Source: Paenibacillus sp. (GTDB taxonomy: Bacteria; Bacillota; Bacilli; Paenibacillales; YIM-B00363). From it: 64,000 nt of DNA. The stretch is from contig NZ_DASQNA010000042.1 in assembly GCF_035645195.1 (NCBI RefSeq), forward strand, positions 38,436 through 102,435, written 5' to 3'. How positions within the stretch are numbered: the first letter of the stretch is position 1; the number at the start of each line of letters is the position of its first letter. The position numbers were made by a program, and so were the translations under genes. Below the pieces are notes generated by a model. That model was not told the origin of the DNA. It saw only the letters and a program-made list of their open reading frames with translations, and did not search any database. Positions 34,493-43,170 of the stretch are shown here, piece after piece.

Positions 34493-35626
34493 CTAGTCCC
34501 CCTTCTCGGCCGCGCCGACGTACAGCCGCTTCAACTGGCGGATGACCCGGTTGAGCGAATATTTCGATTTCGCTTTCTCCCACGCGGCGCGGGACAGCTC
34601 GTAACGGAACGCCGGGTCGACCACCACTTGCTCGAGGGCGTCGGCGAGCGCGCCGACGTCGTCGACCGGGACGAGCAAGCCGTTCGCGCCGTGGTCGATC
34701 TGCTCCTTGATGCCGCCGACGTCCGTGCCGATGAGCGCCAGCCAGCAGAGCGCCGCCTCGGCGAACACGTTGCCGAACGCCTCCGCCCGCGACGGCAGCA
34801 CGAACACGTCGAAGAACGGCATGAATTCCTCCGGATGCAGCATGTACCCGTAAAACACGATATCGTCGTACACGCCCAGCGTCCGCGCCAGCTCCTCGAG
34901 CTCCTCCCGCATCGGCCCGTCGCCGATAATGTGCAGCATGAACGGCAAGCCTCTCCGCTTCAGCTCCGCGCAAGCGCGCAGCAGCACGTCGAGCCCTTTC
35001 GCCGGGACGAGGCGGCACATCGTGATCAGCTGCGGCACCTCGTTCTCGTGCGCCATCGGTTTAAACCGCTTCTCGTCGAAGCCGTTCGGAATGACTAAGA
35101 TGCGCTCCGGATGCTTCACATAGGAAGACATATAGGACTTGAACGCCTCGGACACCGTCATGAGCCGGTCGACCTGCGCTTCGAGTTCCCCGTACAGCGA
35201 CGTCAAAAACCGCTCCTCGGGCCCCCCTTCCTTGATGCGCCCGTTCAAAATCAATTCCTTCTCGAAGCTGGAATGCACCGTCATCAGCACCGGCGTATCC
35301 GGGAACTGCCGCTTCATGACGAGCGCCGCCACCGGATGGTGAGCGTGAATGACGTCGTAGCCGCCCTTCAGCCTCAGCTTCGTCCACCATTCGTAATCTT
35401 TCAGCGTTTGGATATATTTTTCGACGACGGGCACGCCTTGAAACTCACGCCAATCGAACGTCGTAAATTCGAATTCTCCGGTACCTTTCCCCCGAACCCG
35501 CTTCGGAATCGAAAACAATTCCATGCTCCAACCCATGCGGACGAACCGATCTTGCACATACGGTACCATCGACGATACCCCGCCGGGCTGCTCCGGCGGA
35601 AAAAACAGCGCCTGCAAAACGTTCAA
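34493..35626 (-). CDS. Glycosyltransferase family 4
   Basis: 377 aa, GT-B fold. The N-terminal half shows PPEQPGGVSSMVPYV and DVIHAHHPVAAL. The C-terminal half shows MCRLVPAKGLDVLL, IIGDGPMREELE, and the donor-binding EX7E region VLPSRAEAFGNVFAEAALC. It transfers a sugar from a nucleotide donor to an unknown acceptor, probably for a cell-surface glycan. It stands alone between the SDR and the diguanylate cyclase genes. Confidence 0.92.
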   Translation of the reverse strand: MNVLQALFFPPEQPGGVSSMVPYVQDRFVRMGWSMELFSIPKRVRGKGTGEFEFTTFDWREFQGVPVVEKYIQTLKDYEWWTKLRLKGGYDVIHAHHPVAALVMKRQFPDTPVLMTVHSSFEKELILNGRIKEGGPEERFLTSLYGELEAQVDRLMTVSEAFKSYMSSYVKHPERILVIPNGFDEKRFKPMAHENEVPQLITMCRLVPAKGLDVLLRACAELKRRGLPFMLHIIGDGPMREELEELARTLGVYDDIVFYGYMLHPEEFMPFFDVFVLPSRAEAFGNVFAEAALCWLALIGTDVGGIKEQIDHGANGLLVPVDDVGALADALEQVVVDPAFRYELSRAAWEKAKSKYSLNRVIRQLKRLYVGAAEKGD

Positions 35627-35784
35627 CGGCCGTCCCCTCCCAGTTGCCTTAAAACTATCTTAAGGATACCGAAAAACGGCGCCCGGGACAACGAAAAGTC
35701 GCCGGAGCGGCGCGGGCGCGGGGAGAGACGGTATTCCCTTTTTCTGTTACAATGGGGTATGGAAGAATAAAGGAGGACCCCGCC

Positions 35785-36987
35785 TTGGCACGCGAATTGT
35801 TCCTGGGGGCATCCGGCGATCTCATTTCGGCGCTGATGATCTTGCTCATGCTGATGCTGATGCTCAGCATGTCGATTCGGCTGATGCTCTCCCGCAAGAA
35901 GAAAGCCTACTTCTCGCTTACGTTGTCGCTCCTCCTGATCTCCATCCAATACGTCTTCATCGCGGCGCTCGGCACGCGGTTCAGCGCGGCAAGCGGCGGC
36001 ATGGACCTGTTCCTCGTCACCAGCTTGGAAACGTTGTCCTTCATCGCGCTGAACGTCGGCTTGTACCAGCTCTACAACACGACGCGGCGCAAAGTGAAAT
36101 GGTTGACGTTCCTCGGCGTAACGGTGACGCTCCTGCTCGTCGGCGCGCGGCATTACGCGGCGGCGAACTGGCTCCCGGACGCGGCCTTAGACGCCTCCGC
36201 GCCGCTGGCGAACGCGTTCTTGAACATTTGGATGGACATCTATTTATATATTTTGATCTTCGTTTGCTACTATTTCGTGACGCCGGTCGTCGGCCAAACG
36301 CTGAAGTACCAAACCGCGCTGATCGTGTATTTCCTGACGCATTCCGCGGAGGTGCTGAACGGGTACGTCTACAACGACGCCTCGGAAGGTTTGGAGCTCG
36401 CGACGCATTTTCTGCCGGTCGTCTTCTTTTTTATCGTATTTCTCTTTATCTTCGAACGGGTGCTCGAGCTGATGCAGGCCGTCTATCATTCCTCCATAAC
36501 GGACGGGCTTACCGGGCTGTACAACCGGCGCCTCTTCATGCGCAGGGTGCAGCAGTGCCTGCAGTCGGGCATGCCCGTCAGCGTCATTTTCACCGATATC
36601 GATAATTTCAAAAAGCTGAACGACACGCAAGGCCATCAGAAAGGCGACGAAGCGCTGCGCCGCGTCGCGGCCATCGCCGCGGACGTCGCGGAAGAGATCG
36701 GCCTCGCGGGGCGGTACGGCGGAGAAGAAATCGTCCTCGTCATCACCGAGCCGAAAATCGATCCCGCCTCCGTCGCCGAACGGCTGCGCGCCCGCGTCGA
36801 AGCCGAAGCCGGCGTGACGATCAGCGTCGGCTACGCGAAAGCCCGCAAGGGAGTAACGGCCGAGCAGCTGACGAAGCAGGCGGACGAAGCGATGTATATA
36901 TCTAAGAAATCGGGCAAAAATCGGGTCACCGCGTACAAGCCCGGCCTCCTCGCAGGCGCCGCCCCGAAGAAGCTTCCAGTCGAATAA
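35785..36987 (+). CDS. Membrane GGDEF diguanylate cyclase
   Basis: 400 aa from the TTG at 35785, 8 bases after AAAGGAGG. Six or seven hydrophobic helices fill residues 10-220, followed by a GGDEF domain: LTGLYNRRLFMRRV, FTDIDNFKKLNDTQGHQKGDEAL and the signature RYGGEEIVLV near residue 310. The signature is GGEEI rather than GGEEF. The residues five to eight before it (EEIG) do not form the RxxD inhibitory site, so product feedback is probably absent. It would synthesise c-di-GMP in response to an unknown membrane signal. Confidence 0.92.
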   Translation: MARELFLGASGDLISALMILLMLMLMLSMSIRLMLSRKKKAYFSLTLSLLLISIQYVFIAALGTRFSAASGGMDLFLVTSLETLSFIALNVGLYQLYNTTRRKVKWLTFLGVTVTLLLVGARHYAAANWLPDAALDASAPLANAFLNIWMDIYLYILIFVCYYFVTPVVGQTLKYQTALIVYFLTHSAEVLNGYVYNDASEGLELATHFLPVVFFFIVFLFIFERVLELMQAVYHSSITDGLTGLYNRRLFMRRVQQCLQSGMPVSVIFTDIDNFKKLNDTQGHQKGDEALRRVAAIAADVAEEIGLAGRYGGEEIVLVITEPKIDPASVAERLRARVEAEAGVTISVGYAKARKGVTAEQLTKQADEAMYISKKSGKNRVTAYKPGLLAGAAPKKLPVE

Positions 36988-37018
36988 GCGCAGCCGTCGC
37001 GAGACGCTGCGCTTTCTT
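36986..37018 (+). terminator. Terminator after diguanylate cyclase
   Basis: AAGCGCAGC and GCTGCGCTT form a 9-bp stem, followed by TCTTCG; the first stem bases belong to the stop codon. Confidence 0.75.
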
Positions 37019-37107
37019 CGCCCACAAAATCATCATGCGCCGCAAGGTTCCGTCATAGGCTCTACTAAGAGACTGTCCAAATTCCGACGGGACGCACAGG
37101 AGGCGCT

Positions 37108-37317
37108 ATGTTAAAACGAGTGTATTGGGTCGGCACGAAGCAGCCGAACGTCATTACGGCAGGCGTCGGTTTTCGCGCAGGCGATGACGCTCCGTACGAA
37201 CGGTCCATCGAACGGTGGGAGAAAGAGAGCGACCGGTGGGTGTACAAAGGCGCGCAATCGCCGGAGCGGCAGAAGCAGCTGGAAGCCCATCCGCTCATCA
37301 GCGCGCATTTCGAATAA
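37108..37317 (+). CDS. Hypothetical protein, 69 aa
   Basis: ATG preceded by AGGAGG at 5 bases. Sequence MLKRVYWVGTKQPNVITAGV with later GAQSPERQKQLEAHP; no signal peptide or membrane segment. Good ribosome site and codon use like its neighbours support it as a real gene. Function unknown. Confidence 0.68.
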   Translation: MLKRVYWVGTKQPNVITAGVGFRAGDDAPYERSIERWEKESDRWVYKGAQSPERQKQLEAHPLISAHFE

Positions 37318-37328
37318 CCGGCGTCCCG

Positions 37329-37352
37329 GCGGCTCGTTCTGCGAGCCGCCGT
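37329..37352. terminator. Hairpin between convergent genes
   Basis: CGGCGGCTCG and CGAGCCGCCG form a 10-bp stem around TTCTG, followed on the plus strand by TTTGCTGTT. Confidence 0.7.
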
Positions 37353-37358
37353 TTGCTG

Positions 37359-37907
37359 TTACGGCTCCCGCGCAGGATCGTATTCGCTCAGCTTCCCCTC
37401 GTACATCAACCGAAGCCTGCCGCACTGCCGGAAGTCGTCCGGCGTCACGAGCGCCGGCAACTTATCCCACAGCTTGATGCCGGAGCGCTGCAGCATTTCG
37501 GCGACGAATTGCGAGCAGAAATACGAATTGCTGAATTCGATCGGCTCGTTCAGCACGATTCCAAAAATGCCTAAAATATTGTATAAATATTTCTGTCGGC
37601 TCCGAATGAAAATGTTCAGCACGCGCTTCATTTTCGCGACCTCGCGCTCCGTCACTTTCAGCTCGTAGATGACGCAGGTCGTATTCGGAAATTTGCTGTA
37701 CGTGCCGGTTTGGATGCTTTCTTTGACGAAGCCCCCGCTGAGCGGATTGTTCGGATGCTTGCGGCCGAAGCTGTACAGCTCCGTCAATTCCCGGTCGAAC
37801 GAAATGGACGCGTGATTGTACGGGGCTTTCGTGTAGCTTTGGATCGATTTCGTAAACAGGGTGCCCGTATTCGTGAGCAGAATGAACACCGAACGGTCGG
37901 CATCCAT
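37359..37907 (-). CDS. Permuted papain-like (YiiX/YaeF type) amidase-like protein
   Basis: 182 aa. The predicted catalytic His is in APYNHASISF (near residue 31) and the Cys in FSNSYFCSQFVAEML (near residue 130). The order His-then-Cys is typical of the circularly permuted NlpC/P60-like C92 group. No signal peptide. Substrate could be a lipid, amide or peptide; none can be chosen here. The phrase IFIRSRQKYLYNILGIFGI is a hydrophobic surface helix. Confidence 0.75.
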   Translation of the reverse strand: MDADRSVFILLTNTGTLFTKSIQSYTKAPYNHASISFDRELTELYSFGRKHPNNPLSGGFVKESIQTGTYSKFPNTTCVIYELKVTEREVAKMKRVLNIFIRSRQKYLYNILGIFGIVLNEPIEFSNSYFCSQFVAEMLQRSGIKLWDKLPALVTPDDFRQCGRLRLMYEGKLSEYDPAREP

Positions 37908-37997
37908 GGCGCGTCCCCCTTCAGAATTGGCTATACTTCATAGTATAGCCGCTGTCCTGCCCGCTTTCCTACTCCCTTGCAGAAGTTGGTGTCCCGC

Positions 37998-38912
37998 ATG
38001 AGCAGCTCGCTCTGGACGTTAGGCCTCATTTTTAGCGGATTGGCCGCCGCGAATGTCGCGTTCGCCATCGTCCGCGCGAAGCAGCCGAACAAAGATTTCA
38101 CCGCGATCGCGCAGCGGATCAAGACGTGGTGGGGCATGTTTTTCATCTTTTGCCTCGCCACGCTGTTCAACCCGATCGTGTCGCTGCTCTCTTTGATGGT
38201 GCTGACGTTTTTCGCGCTGAAGGAATATTTCTCGATGATCAAAACGCGCAAGGCCGACCGGAGACTGTTCCTGTGGGCGTATTTGTCGATTCCGATTCAG
38301 TTCTATTGGATCTACATCGGCTGGTACGGCATGTTCATCATCTTTATACCGATCTACGTATTTCTGTTTTTGCCGCTGCCGCGCCTCATCAACAAAGGAA
38401 CGGTCGGCTTCCTTCGCTCCGTCAGTTCGACGCAGTGGGGGCTGATGCTGATGGTGTTCGGCCTCAGCCATTTGGCGCATTTCCCGTTCGCGACGCCGGA
38501 GTACGGCGCCGGGCTCGTCTTGTTCCTCGTCGTGCTGACGCAGCTGAACGACGTCGTTCACTATTTGGTTTCGCTCTATTTCGGCAAAAGGAAGGTCGTC
38601 CCGACGGCGAACCCGCTGCTGACGTGGGAAGGCTTCGCCGTGGCGCTGCTAGCGACGACGGCCGCATCGTGGGCGATCTACCCGTATCTCACCCCGCTCG
38701 ACCCGACGTTCGGCGTCGTCTCCGGCGTGCTCGTCGGCGTCAGCGGCTTTTTCGGGAGCCTGACGATTTCCGTCCTGAAGCGCGATCTGCTGATCGGCGA
38801 CGACAACAAGTTCGAGGCGCTGAAACAAAGCTATTTGAGCCGCGTGGACAGCTTGACGTACACGTCGCCGGTGTTCTTCCACGTGATTCGATACTATTTC
38901 GACTTTATGTAG
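37998..38912 (+). CDS. CdsA-like phosphatidate cytidylyltransferase family protein
   Basis: 304 aa with about eight membrane helices. The C-terminal signature TISVLKRDLLIGDDNKFEAL approximates the CdsA motif (S..KR....KD), and the preceding NDVVHYLVSLYFGKRKV aligns with its metal-binding region. CdsA makes CDP-diacylglycerol. Divergence from the housekeeping enzyme and the adjacent NUDIX gene suggest a paralogue of unknown substrate. The start is uncertain: ATG 37998 has no good ribosome site, and a TTG at 37977 is an alternative. Confidence 0.82.
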   Translation: MSSSLWTLGLIFSGLAAANVAFAIVRAKQPNKDFTAIAQRIKTWWGMFFIFCLATLFNPIVSLLSLMVLTFFALKEYFSMIKTRKADRRLFLWAYLSIPIQFYWIYIGWYGMFIIFIPIYVFLFLPLPRLINKGTVGFLRSVSSTQWGLMLMVFGLSHLAHFPFATPEYGAGLVLFLVVLTQLNDVVHYLVSLYFGKRKVVPTANPLLTWEGFAVALLATTAASWAIYPYLTPLDPTFGVVSGVLVGVSGFFGSLTISVLKRDLLIGDDNKFEALKQSYLSRVDSLTYTSPVFFHVIRYYFDFM

Positions 38913-38929
38913 GGAAAAGGGGGATGCGC

Positions 38930-39340
38930 ATGCGCGTCATCGACGTCGTAGGAGCGGTCATCAGCAACGAGAAAGGGGACGTGCTGTGCGCGCTGCGCTC
39001 GTCCCGCATGTCGCTGCCGGGGATGTGGGAATTCCCCGGCGGCAAAATCGAGCCCGGCGAGGAGCCGCGAGAGGCGCTGCGGCGGGAAATCCGCGAAGAG
39101 CTCGGCTGCGACATCGACGTCGGCGAGCTGGTGGCGGACCACGTTCACGCGTACGAGAACGCCGTCGTCCGGCTGATCACGTACAAAGCCGTCGTCATCC
39201 AGGGCGAGCCTGCCGCTCGAGAGCACGAACGGCTCGAATGGCTGCCGATCGACGCGCTCGACGGCCTCGCCTGGGCGCCCGCGGACGTGCCGACGGTCGA
39301 CGCGCTGCGCCGGGGGCGGCGGCCGGCCGGCCGGCCGTAG
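38930..39340 (+). CDS. NUDIX hydrolase, MutT-like
   Basis: 136 aa from the ATG at 38930, 6 bases after AAGGGGG (an ATG at 38924 touches that site). The NUDIX box is complete: GGKIEPGEEPREALRREIRE followed by ELG. WEFPGG before the box and YENAVVRLITYKAVV after it fit the 8-oxo-dGTP/CTP pyrophosphohydrolase subgroup. It lies 17 bases after the CdsA-like gene and probably shares its transcript. Confidence 0.9.
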   Translation: MRVIDVVGAVISNEKGDVLCALRSSRMSLPGMWEFPGGKIEPGEEPREALRREIREELGCDIDVGELVADHVHAYENAVVRLITYKAVVIQGEPAAREHERLEWLPIDALDGLAWAPADVPTVDALRRGRRPAGRP

Positions 39341-39376
39341 CGTTGCGGGGAAATTACAGGTTTACGCTCGACAAAA

Positions 39377-39410
39377 CGAAGCTGCCGGCTGAATGACCGA
39401 CAGCTTCTTC
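39377..39410. terminator. Terminator between NUDIX gene and the 84-aa membrane protein gene
   Basis: GAAGCTGCCGG and CCGACAGCTTC form an 11-bp stem with one mismatch; TTCGTCGTT follows on the plus strand and GTTTTGTCG on the minus strand, so it can act both ways. Confidence 0.7.
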
Positions 39411-39414
39411 GTCG

Positions 39415-39669
39415 TTACAGCTTCCGCGAAATCGTTTCGAGCAGCGCGACGATTTCCGCAACGCCTCGCAGACAGACGCCGGCTGCCGCGGCGGTCAGCG
39501 CCAGCGGGAACAGCAGCGGCCCGAAGGCCTCCCGGAACTGCGGGATCAACAGCGAGACGACGCCTGAGCCCGCCAGCAGCCATGAGAAGACTTTGATTCC
39601 GGAAGCGACCCGATTAACGGATACATCCCTATAGTCGAAATCATACCGATCCGGTACGTCCTTGTTCAT
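39415..39669 (-). CDS. Small membrane protein, 84 aa
   Basis: ATG 39669 follows GAGGGGAG by 4-5 bases. A charged N-terminus (MNKDVPDRYDFDYRDVSVNR) precedes two hydrophobic helices. No family recognised. Confidence 0.65.
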   Translation of the reverse strand: MNKDVPDRYDFDYRDVSVNRVASGIKVFSWLLAGSGVVSLLIPQFREAFGPLLFPLALTAAAAGVCLRGVAEIVALLETISRKL

Positions 39670-39759
39670 GCGTCTCCCCTCGCGTTCCGCCAAAGCGCAT
39701 CTTCGTTCTCACGGGTACTGTCCCCGAGGGAATCTCGTTTTATCCGACGCCTGTGCCGA

Positions 39760-39791
39760 AACAAAACCGGCCCCCAAAGTCGGGAGCCGGT
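39760..39791 (-). terminator. Terminator after aldose epimerase gene
   Basis: On the minus strand ACCGGCTCCC pairs with GGGGGCCGGT, followed by TTTGTTTC. Confidence 0.8.
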
Positions 39792-39800
39792 CGTGACGCG

Positions 39801-40862
39801 TCAGCGCGCCGAAAATTTGTATGTCGTCGTGTGCCGGTACGTTTCGCCCGCCCGAAGGATCGGGGACGGGAAATGCTTATGCTTCAGCGCGTTCGGGAAA
39901 TATTGCGTCTCGAGACAAAGCCCCGAGCGCTTGCCGTAGACGGCGCCGCCCTTGCCGATGTCGGAGCCGCCGAGGAAGTTGCCGGAATAAAATTGAATGC
40001 CCGGCTTCGTCGTGAACACTTCCATCACCCGGCCCGTCGTCGGCTCGTACACTTCCGCCGCCTTCGCCAACCGACCTCCGCCCGCGTTCAACACCCAGTT
40101 ATGGTCGTAGCCGCCGCCATTGGCGATTTGTTCGTCACCGCTCGCAAAGCCCGGACCGATCGGCGTCAGCCGGCGGAAATCCATCGGCGTGCCTGCGACG
40201 CCGCGCACTTCCCCCGTCGGCACGCACTCGGCGTTGATCGGCGTAAACCGGTCCGCGTCGATCATCAGCTCGTGCCCGCCGATGTCGCCCGCCGCATGGC
40301 CGGCCAAATTAAAGTACGCATGGTTCGTCAAATTGACGACCGTATCTTGGTCCGACACGGCCTCGTAATCGATGCGCAGCTCGTTGTCGTCCGTAAGCGT
40401 ATACAACACCGTCGTGCGGAGCGTTCCCGGGTAGCCTTCCTCGCCGTCCGGGCTGACGTACGCGAGGCGCAGCGCTTCCCCGCCGCCGGCCGCCGGCACG
40501 ATGTCGGCGTCCCACACGACTTTATCGAAGCCGCGCAGCCCGCCGTGCAGATGGTTGCCGCCGTCGTTCTTCGCAAGGTTGTACTCGACGCCGTTCAGCT
40601 CGAACGACGCGCCCTCGATCCGGTTCGCGTGGCGCCCGATGAGCGCGCCGAAGTACGGCCCTTTCTCCAAATAGCGCTCCGCCGTCTCGTACCCGAGCGT
40701 AATGTCCTCCAGCTTGCCGTTCCGGTCCGGGGCGCGCAGCGCGACGATGACGCCGCCCAAATCGCTGATGTCCGCGCTCATGCCGGATGCATTCGTCAAC
40801 GTAAACAGCCGGATCGGCCGGTCCTCCGGCGTCGTGCCGAACGGTTGTACCGCAATGCTCAT
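39801..40862 (-). CDS. galM: Aldose 1-epimerase
   Basis: 353 aa. It interconverts alpha and beta anomers of free hexoses. Family residues: GRHANRIEGASFELNG, NHLHGGLRGFDK, the catalytic-base region TNHAYFNLAG (His near 175) and the C-terminal GLCLETQYFPNAL with the catalytic Glu. ATG 40862 follows AAGGAGAG by 7 bases. It is followed by its own terminator and is 50 bases downstream of the peptidase gene. Confidence 0.93.
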   Translation of the reverse strand: MSIAVQPFGTTPEDRPIRLFTLTNASGMSADISDLGGVIVALRAPDRNGKLEDITLGYETAERYLEKGPYFGALIGRHANRIEGASFELNGVEYNLAKNDGGNHLHGGLRGFDKVVWDADIVPAAGGGEALRLAYVSPDGEEGYPGTLRTTVLYTLTDDNELRIDYEAVSDQDTVVNLTNHAYFNLAGHAAGDIGGHELMIDADRFTPINAECVPTGEVRGVAGTPMDFRRLTPIGPGFASGDEQIANGGGYDHNWVLNAGGGRLAKAAEVYEPTTGRVMEVFTTKPGIQFYSGNFLGGSDIGKGGAVYGKRSGLCLETQYFPNALKHKHFPSPILRAGETYRHTTTYKFSAR

Positions 40863-40914
40863 GTTCTCGCTCTCCTTTGGGGTTTCTTGTCCGCTGCTTC
40901 TTATCATAGCGGAT

Positions 40915-42507
40915 TCAAGGCGAAGCGCCAACGGCGAATTGATCGCCGAGCCACGATGCGAACCATTCGTCGAGCTCCCGCCCCGCAGCCGCTTCGGCCG
41001 CCGCCGCGAACCCGGCCGTCGTCGCGACGCCGTACCGGAAGGCGTCGTAGTACGACCGCAAGAACGCGTCGAACGTCTCCGCGCCCAGCTCGCCGCGAAG
41101 CGCATGCAGCAGCAGGGCGCCCTTGCGGTAATTGCCGCGCCAGTAGTCGCTCCAGCGGTCGTAGTCGGTGACGGGGCCGATGCGCGCGTTCCCGCCGAGG
41201 CGGGCGAGGCGCCGCTCGTACTCCGCGTCCAGCCGGCCGCCCAGCAGATACGCGTCCGTCATGTACGTCGCGAAGCCTTCGTCGAGCCACGGCTCCGCGA
41301 CTTGATCGTTGCCGACGACGTTGTAAAACCACTGGTGCGCGACTTCGTGCACGACGGTTTCGCGTCCCGCTTCCTCGTTCAGCCGATCGGCGCGGACGAA
41401 GACGAGCCCCGGATATTCCATGCCGGTCACGAACATCTCGTTCTCGAACAAATCGAGTTCGCCGTACGGGTAATCGCCGACGCGCGTTTCCAGGTAGTCC
41501 AGCATCCCGGCCGCATCGCGCAGCGCCGCCTTCGCGCGCGCCTCCGACGTCTTCCGCACGTACACGTTCACCCGCGCGCCGCCCGCCGACGCCGCTTGAA
41601 GCAGCCGGTGCTCGGATGTCGCCGCGAATGCGAAATCGCGAACCCGCGGCGCGTCGACGGTCGTGACCGTCAGCCCCCCGTCCGCCGGGACGGCCGTCTC
41701 GTCGCCGGTCGCGACGATTTCGAATTCGCTCGGCGCCGTCACCCGCACCCGGTAATCGGCGACCGTCGTGTAGAACGGATCGCCGACCGGCTCGTAGGCG
41801 TAATCACGCCAGACGCCGTCGAACACCGCCATCGTCGGCAGCGCGTTGCCGAACCAATAGGCGCCGCCGTCCGCGCCGAACCGATGGCGCACGTTCGGCA
41901 GCCGCGCTTCCCACGCGAGCTCGAGGCGAAGCCATTCCCCCGGCTCCCAGGCGTCCGGGAGGGCGAGCGCGATCGACGTTCCGCGCGCGTCGAACGAGAC
42001 CGGACGGCCGTTCGCGGAGGCGCGGAGGACGGTCAGTCCGCCGCCGGCGAAGTCGTCCGGGTACGCTCGCTCGCGGAACTCCGGCAGCACCGGATCGCTC
42101 GCGGCGACCGCATCCCCTTCGAACGCGTTCAGATGCGCGAGCAGCCTCGCCTCGCCGGTCGGCGACGCCACGTCGTTGCGGACGATCGCGGTCGTCACGC
42201 CCTCGAGCCGGCGCTCGTCCGGCCGGAAGACGACGTCGACCTCGTAAGTCGTCCGCTCCGGCGGCGGGCTCGGCTGCGCCGGCTCCCGCGCGACGCCAGG
42301 CGCCGCAAGCTCCGCTGCCGCCGGTTCCGCCGCGGCGGCCCCGCTCGCGCCCGGCTCCGACGCCGCCTGCGCCGCATCTCCGCCCGCGGCCTCACGCCCC
42401 GGCGAACCGCCGTCCGCCGTCCCGCAGCCCGCCGCCAGCAGCGCCAGCAGCGCCAGAAGCGCCAGCGCTAGCGCCGCGGCCCGCAGCCCGGCGCCCCGGC
42501 GCCTCAT
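40915..42507 (-). CDS. M1-family metallopeptidase lipoprotein
   Basis: 530 aa. A lipoprotein signal ending LLAAGC is followed by an Ala/Gly/Pro-rich linker of about 55 residues, a beta-rich N-domain and the gluzincin catalytic domain. Zinc ligands are His387, His391 (HEVAHQW) and Glu410 (WLDEGFATY), the HEXXH-18-E spacing of M1. The substrate loop GMEYPG replaces the classical GAMEN. The ATG overlaps the stop of the exoD-like gene (ATGA). It should be an outward-facing, membrane-anchored aminopeptidase. Confidence 0.9.
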   Translation of the reverse strand: MRRRGAGLRAAALALALLALLALLAAGCGTADGGSPGREAAGGDAAQAASEPGASGAAAAEPAAAELAAPGVAREPAQPSPPPERTTYEVDVVFRPDERRLEGVTTAIVRNDVASPTGEARLLAHLNAFEGDAVAASDPVLPEFRERAYPDDFAGGGLTVLRASANGRPVSFDARGTSIALALPDAWEPGEWLRLELAWEARLPNVRHRFGADGGAYWFGNALPTMAVFDGVWRDYAYEPVGDPFYTTVADYRVRVTAPSEFEIVATGDETAVPADGGLTVTTVDAPRVRDFAFAATSEHRLLQAASAGGARVNVYVRKTSEARAKAALRDAAGMLDYLETRVGDYPYGELDLFENEMFVTGMEYPGLVFVRADRLNEEAGRETVVHEVAHQWFYNVVGNDQVAEPWLDEGFATYMTDAYLLGGRLDAEYERRLARLGGNARIGPVTDYDRWSDYWRGNYRKGALLLHALRGELGAETFDAFLRSYYDAFRYGVATTAGFAAAAEAAAGRELDEWFASWLGDQFAVGASP

Positions 42508-43169
42508 TCGCTCCACAGCCGCCGGAACAGCAGCTGCAGCCCCTCGATGCCGAGCGCCGCGATCAACGAGAAATACAGCCCCGTCAGCACGGCGAAGCCG
42601 TACGCGAACAGCTGCACCGCCCCGTCTCGCAGCAAGTAGCCGAGCGCGACGCACGCGATCACGTACGCAGGCAGCGAATTCGAGAACGGAATCGGCAGCG
42701 GCAGCATCAGCAGCACCGCCGCGAGCAGCGCGAGCAGCGCATGGAAGCGCAGCATCCCCTTCGAACCGACGAGCGCGGCCATGCGCCCCGGCTTCGAGCG
42801 CCGCTCCAGCTTGCGGAACAGCCGAATCGAGCCGCCGAACAGCATCGACACGCCTTTGCGCGGCAGCGCGAACCGCGCGATCCGCTTCGGCACGGCCATC
42901 TCCCGATCGAGCAGCAGCCCGATCGCCAGCAGCGCGAGCAGCAGCCCGAACGGCGTACTGACGCCCGGCAGCGCGATCGGCTGCAGGAACGGCACGCTCA
43001 GCACCAGCAGGATAAAATACGATCCGCGTTGATTCAGCGCCCCGAGCAGCTCGCCGACGGTGAGCTGCTCCCGCTCCAGCTCGCGCCGCAGCTCCTCGAG
43101 CACGTCCGAAACGTTCGGCTCCCCAGCGGGGGCCGGCTTCGCGCGGCGCTCGCTAAGTTTCATATCCAT
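42504..43169 (-). CDS. ExoD-family exopolysaccharide synthesis protein
   Basis: 221 aa. A soluble N-terminus (VSDVLEELRRELEREQLTVG) and QRGSYFILLVLSVPFLQPIALPG are typical ExoD patterns, followed by about five membrane helices. ExoD affects exopolysaccharide production in rhizobia; the molecular role is unknown. It ends overlapping the M1 peptidase start by 4 bases and begins 2 bases after the MFS stop, so the three genes form a tight operon. Confidence 0.85.
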   Translation of the reverse strand: MDMKLSERRAKPAPAGEPNVSDVLEELRRELEREQLTVGELLGALNQRGSYFILLVLSVPFLQPIALPGVSTPFGLLLALLAIGLLLDREMAVPKRIARFALPRKGVSMLFGGSIRLFRKLERRSKPGRMAALVGSKGMLRFHALLALLAAVLLMLPLPIPFSNSLPAYVIACVALGYLLRDGAVQLFAYGFAVLTGLYFSLIAALGIEGLQLLFRRLWSE

Positions 43170-43170
43170 A

